Made by a program: the position numbers and the translations under genes
In this document: positions 61,866 to 64,000 of the stretch, in pieces
Layout of the letters: each line of letters starts with the position of its first letter
Position numbering within the stretch: position 1 is the stretch's first letter
DNA from: Chloroflexota bacterium
GTDB lineage: Bacteria; Chloroflexota; Anaerolineae; Aggregatilineales; Phototrophicaceae
Length of the DNA: 64,000 bases
Direction: 5' to 3'
Assembly: GCA_013388745.1 (NCBI GenBank)
Contig: JACAER010000019.1
Location: 1 to 64,000, forward strand
Notes under the pieces: generated by a model
Database searches by the model: none
What the model was told of the DNA's origin: nothing
Seen by the model: only the letters and a program-made list of their open reading frames with translations

Positions 61866-63653
61866 TCAGGGCGCGGCTTCGTAATAATACAGCGCGAGCT
61901 GGCGTTCCGGCGGCACGTTGTACGGGCTGTAGAACGGCCCCTGCACCACGAAGTACTGTTGCAGCAGCGCCGCGTCTTCTGCACGCTCGATAAAAAATGC
62001 CTGATCGACATCGCGCGCCAGCGCCAGCAAATAGGCCGCCGTGAACTCTGTACCTTCTGCGATATGCCGCACAATATCGACTTGTAGATCGCCGCGCCCC
62101 AAAAACGCAAGCATGCGCTGGCGGTCAAATTCGTAAAACACGATGTCGCCGACCAGGTGTACCCGCGTACCCGCCGGAAATTCCAGCGCGCGGAACAGCG
62201 CATCCTGCGCATCGGCCACCGGGCGAAGTTGTAGATTGTACCCCGGCAGATGCAGCGCGAAATAATACCCCACCTGCGCGCCCGCCAGCAGCAGCGCAAT
62301 CAGAAGTGACCAGGGCAATCGCAGCAAAATTACCTGATAGATTTTGCGCTTTCCTGACCCCACCCCTTGCCGCCAGCGGAGACGGGAAAAATACGCGCGC
62401 GCCCAACCCCACAGCGCGCAGCAGCCCCACGCCGTCAGCAGGCACAGCGCCGGGAAGGTCACGACAAAGCCCGCCGCCCACGCGCTGAAGCGCAGCAAAC
62501 TGTTGCCGAGCGCTGCCAGCAGCAGCAGCAGCGGCAGCACGCGCGGCCCGCAGCGCAGCGCCCGCGCCACGCCCAACAAAAACGGCGGCACGAGATACGC
62601 CAGCAGCAGCGCCGCGTGACCGCCGTAGTAAAAACTCTCGTCAGGATACGTCACGTAGATCAAAAAGGCTTTGGCCATATGCGCGGCGTGCTGCGCCAGC
62701 AAACCGCGTTCCGGCGGCGACAGCAGCAGGTCACGCCAGTAGGCTTCGCCCAGCCCTTTATCCGCCAGGCGCGGCATCAGCGGCAGTTGATAGCTGAGCG
62801 TGACGCTGTACAGCGGCAGCGCCACCAGCGCAAAGGCCAGCGCACACACGGCGATCTGCCCTGGTTGTTTGCGCGCAGCGAAAATCAGCCACAGCGCCAT
62901 GACCGCCGGATACAGCAGCCGCCCGCCCTCATAAAAATACTGCGAAGCGCCCAGAAGCGCCCCCGCCAGCGCGCAATCGCCGTGTCTGCCCGTGCGCAGT
63001 CCGCGCGCCGCAAAAGCCAGCGCCAGCGTCGCGAACAGTGGATCGGCCACGTTGTTTAGCGCCAGGCGGCTGAAATGCAGGTGCGGCGGAAACGTCGCCA
63101 GCAGCAGCGCCGCCAGCAGCGCGACCTTGCGATCAAAAAACTGCCTGCCGCAAAAATACACTGCGGGCACTGTTAGCGCGCCGATCAGGGCGCTTGCTAG
63201 CCGCAGCCCGGCCAGATCGTGCCCGGCCAGCGCCGTGCCCCAGCTTTGCCAGTAGGGATACAGGCGCGGGAAGGCCGCCAGCCAGTGAAAGGGATGCAGC
63301 AGCGCCAGCGCTTCGCCGCTCTGCTGCGCGCGCTGCACGCCCAGGACGCCTTCTACAAAATTCAGTTCATCGACAAAATAATGCACCAGCGCGCCCGCCT
63401 GCCACAGCCGCAGCGCCAGCGCCACAAGCGTCAGCAGCAGCAGCGCCCACCCTTGCGCGCCGAACCGCAGCGCGAACCGGTGCGGCATGTTTGCGCCCAG
63501 CCCGAAGACCACAGCCGCCGCGCCCAGCAGCAGCAGCATAAACTGCGCATCCAGCGACAGCAGCAGCGTTGTATCGCGCGCGTTGGCCGCCGCCAGCAGC
63601 AGCAGCGCTCCCGCCCCGCCGAAAAAACTGATCGCACGTATCCGGTGTCTCAT
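61866..63653 (-). CDS. GT39/PMT-like membrane glycosyltransferase (second)
   Basis: A 595-residue paralogue of the gene at 59387: HYFVDELNFVEGVL (catalytic acidic loop), FPPHLHFSRLALNNVADPLF and GASQYFYEGGRLLYPAV. It is shorter because it lacks the N-terminal extra helices. Near 62356-62385 (residues about 420-435, RWRQGVGSGKRK) the coding strand carries a GC-rich palindromic element (CCCCACCCCTTG and CGCCAGCGGAGA on the plus strand) that keeps the frame. The start is placed at the ATG 63653; longer frames are possible. Confidence 0.85.
   Translation of the reverse strand: MRHRIRAISFFGGAGALLLLAAANARDTTLLLSLDAQFMLLLLGAAAVVFGLGANMPHRFALRFGAQGWALLLLTLVALALRLWQAGALVHYFVDELNFVEGVLGVQRAQQSGEALALLHPFHWLAAFPRLYPYWQSWGTALAGHDLAGLRLASALIGALTVPAVYFCGRQFFDRKVALLAALLLATFPPHLHFSRLALNNVADPLFATLALAFAARGLRTGRHGDCALAGALLGASQYFYEGGRLLYPAVMALWLIFAARKQPGQIAVCALAFALVALPLYSVTLSYQLPLMPRLADKGLGEAYWRDLLLSPPERGLLAQHAAHMAKAFLIYVTYPDESFYYGGHAALLLAYLVPPFLLGVARALRCGPRVLPLLLLLAALGNSLLRFSAWAAGFVVTFPALCLLTAWGCCALWGWARAYFSRLRWRQGVGSGKRKIYQVILLRLPWSLLIALLLAGAQVGYYFALHLPGYNLQLRPVADAQDALFRALEFPAGTRVHLVGDIVFYEFDRQRMLAFLGRGDLQVDIVRHIAEGTEFTAAYLLALARDVDQAFFIERAEDAALLQQYFVVQGPFYSPYNVPPERQLALYYYEAAP
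62352..62387. repeat. Palindromic-element copy inside the glycosyltransferase gene
   Basis: Plus-strand CCCCACCCCTTG (same as near 38592-38603) followed by CCGCCAGCGGAGACGGG (compare CTCCGCTGGCGG at 38610-38621) lies within the coding frame, with no frameshift. It encodes the basic stretch RWRQGVGSGKRK. Confidence 0.5.
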
Positions 63654-63821
63654 GCCCACAATCATAGCGGCAAAAAGCGGAACGCGGCACGTTGTTGTGC
63701 GACCTTTTTGCCGTCCCGCGCGTATATGTCTTTTGGGGGCGGTTTCGGTTACTATGGAACGCGCCCACAAGCCGTTGGTCTATGTAATCGGTGCTATTCG
63801 CTATTGTTGAAAGGAAAACTC

Positions 63822-64000
63822 GTGAAGAAACTGATGCTGCTGCTGGGATTGTGCCTGGTCGTGTTAGGAGCGCTGCCGCTGACCGCTTCGGCAGTGGCCG
63901 TCGAGGAACTGACAGTGCTTTCCGCTTATTTCCCGGCCGATACGGTGATGTTCGCAGCGCTGCGCAGCGACGACGGTTATCTGGAAACGCTCAACAGCGT
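63822..64000 (+). CDS. Secreted DUF3352-like protein, N-terminal part
   Basis: A partial gene running off the window. A GTG at 63822 has an AAGGA box. The signal KKLMLLLGLCLVVLGALPLTASA is followed by LSAYFPADTVMFAALRSDDGYLETLN, the beginning of the DUF3352 family (proteins of Anaerolineae with YxPADTxxFAALRxDDxYLETL). Function unknown; surface or secreted. Confidence 0.75.
   Translation, partial: MKKLMLLLGLCLVVLGALPLTASAVAVEELTVLSAYFPADTVMFAALRSDDGYLETLNS

Overview
The window is GC-rich bacterial DNA that is almost fully coding, with short intergenic gaps and genes on both strands. No rRNA, tRNA, CRISPR array, transposase or replication origin could be recognised. The gene mix suggests an Anaerolineae-like member of the Chloroflexota: FxLYD-like secreted lipoproteins, a DUF3352-like secreted protein, a YceI protein, long GT-C type membrane glycosyltransferases, many GTG/TTG starts and TGn-TATAAT promoters. 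That assignment is inference from gene content only; no marker gene was compared.

Layout. 0.3-9.1 kb: a TPR protein, a VOC protein, a sugar-nucleotide epimerase, a SpoIIAA-like protein, two paralogous membrane-anchored proteins, rsmG and a large secreted protein. 9.2-14.8 kb, plus strand: a divergent isocitrate dehydrogenase-like enzyme, a methyltransferase, a lipoprotein hydrolase homologue with a lost active site, a Tat-exported polysaccharide deacetylase, a GNAT-like protein and an unknown gene. 14.8-18.8 kb, minus strand: a cytochrome P450, an FxLYD-like lipoprotein, and a protein with the LQxxxGNxAVxRLL motif often seen in proteins linked to extracellular contractile injection systems. 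19-29.5 kb: mostly housekeeping and transport (YceI, thioesterase, coaX, UbiA prenyltransferase, histidine kinase, dienelactone-hydrolase-like protein, lipB, formate/nitrite channel, beta-propeller), ending at a strong terminator. 29.9-30.4 kb: a MerR regulator with a textbook MerR promoter over its own start.

30.4-40.3 kb is one functional module. A molybdenum hydroxylase (FAD subunit plus a fused Fe-S/Mo subunit, minus strand) is divergent from a BMP-type nucleoside ABC importer (two permeases, a double-length tandem binding protein and a duplicated ATPase, plus strand). Together they suggest uptake and oxidation of purines. 40.3-52.4 kb: small metabolic and membrane genes, a nitrilase-fold protein lacking the catalytic cysteine, an RluA/RluD pseudouridine synthase, an aminotransferase, a truncated KdpD with KdpE, a LysM lipoprotein, a CinA C-terminal domain protein and an MBL-fold protein.

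52.5-56.2 kb is a small minus-strand cluster of phage head-tail connector and tail-like genes without capsid, terminase, integrase or lysis genes, closed by a perfect 38-base palindromic terminator. 56.8-63.7 kb holds three large multi-pass membrane proteins, one YfhO-like and two paralogous GT39/PMT-like, probably for cell-surface glycan assembly. The window ends inside a secreted DUF3352-like gene.

Most notable are the contractile-injection-type motif protein, the phage-like gene island, the tandem BMP binding protein, several hydrolase-fold proteins with missing catalytic residues, the MerR promoter that leaves almost no leader, and a family of GC-rich palindromic elements, one of which lies inside a glycosyltransferase gene.
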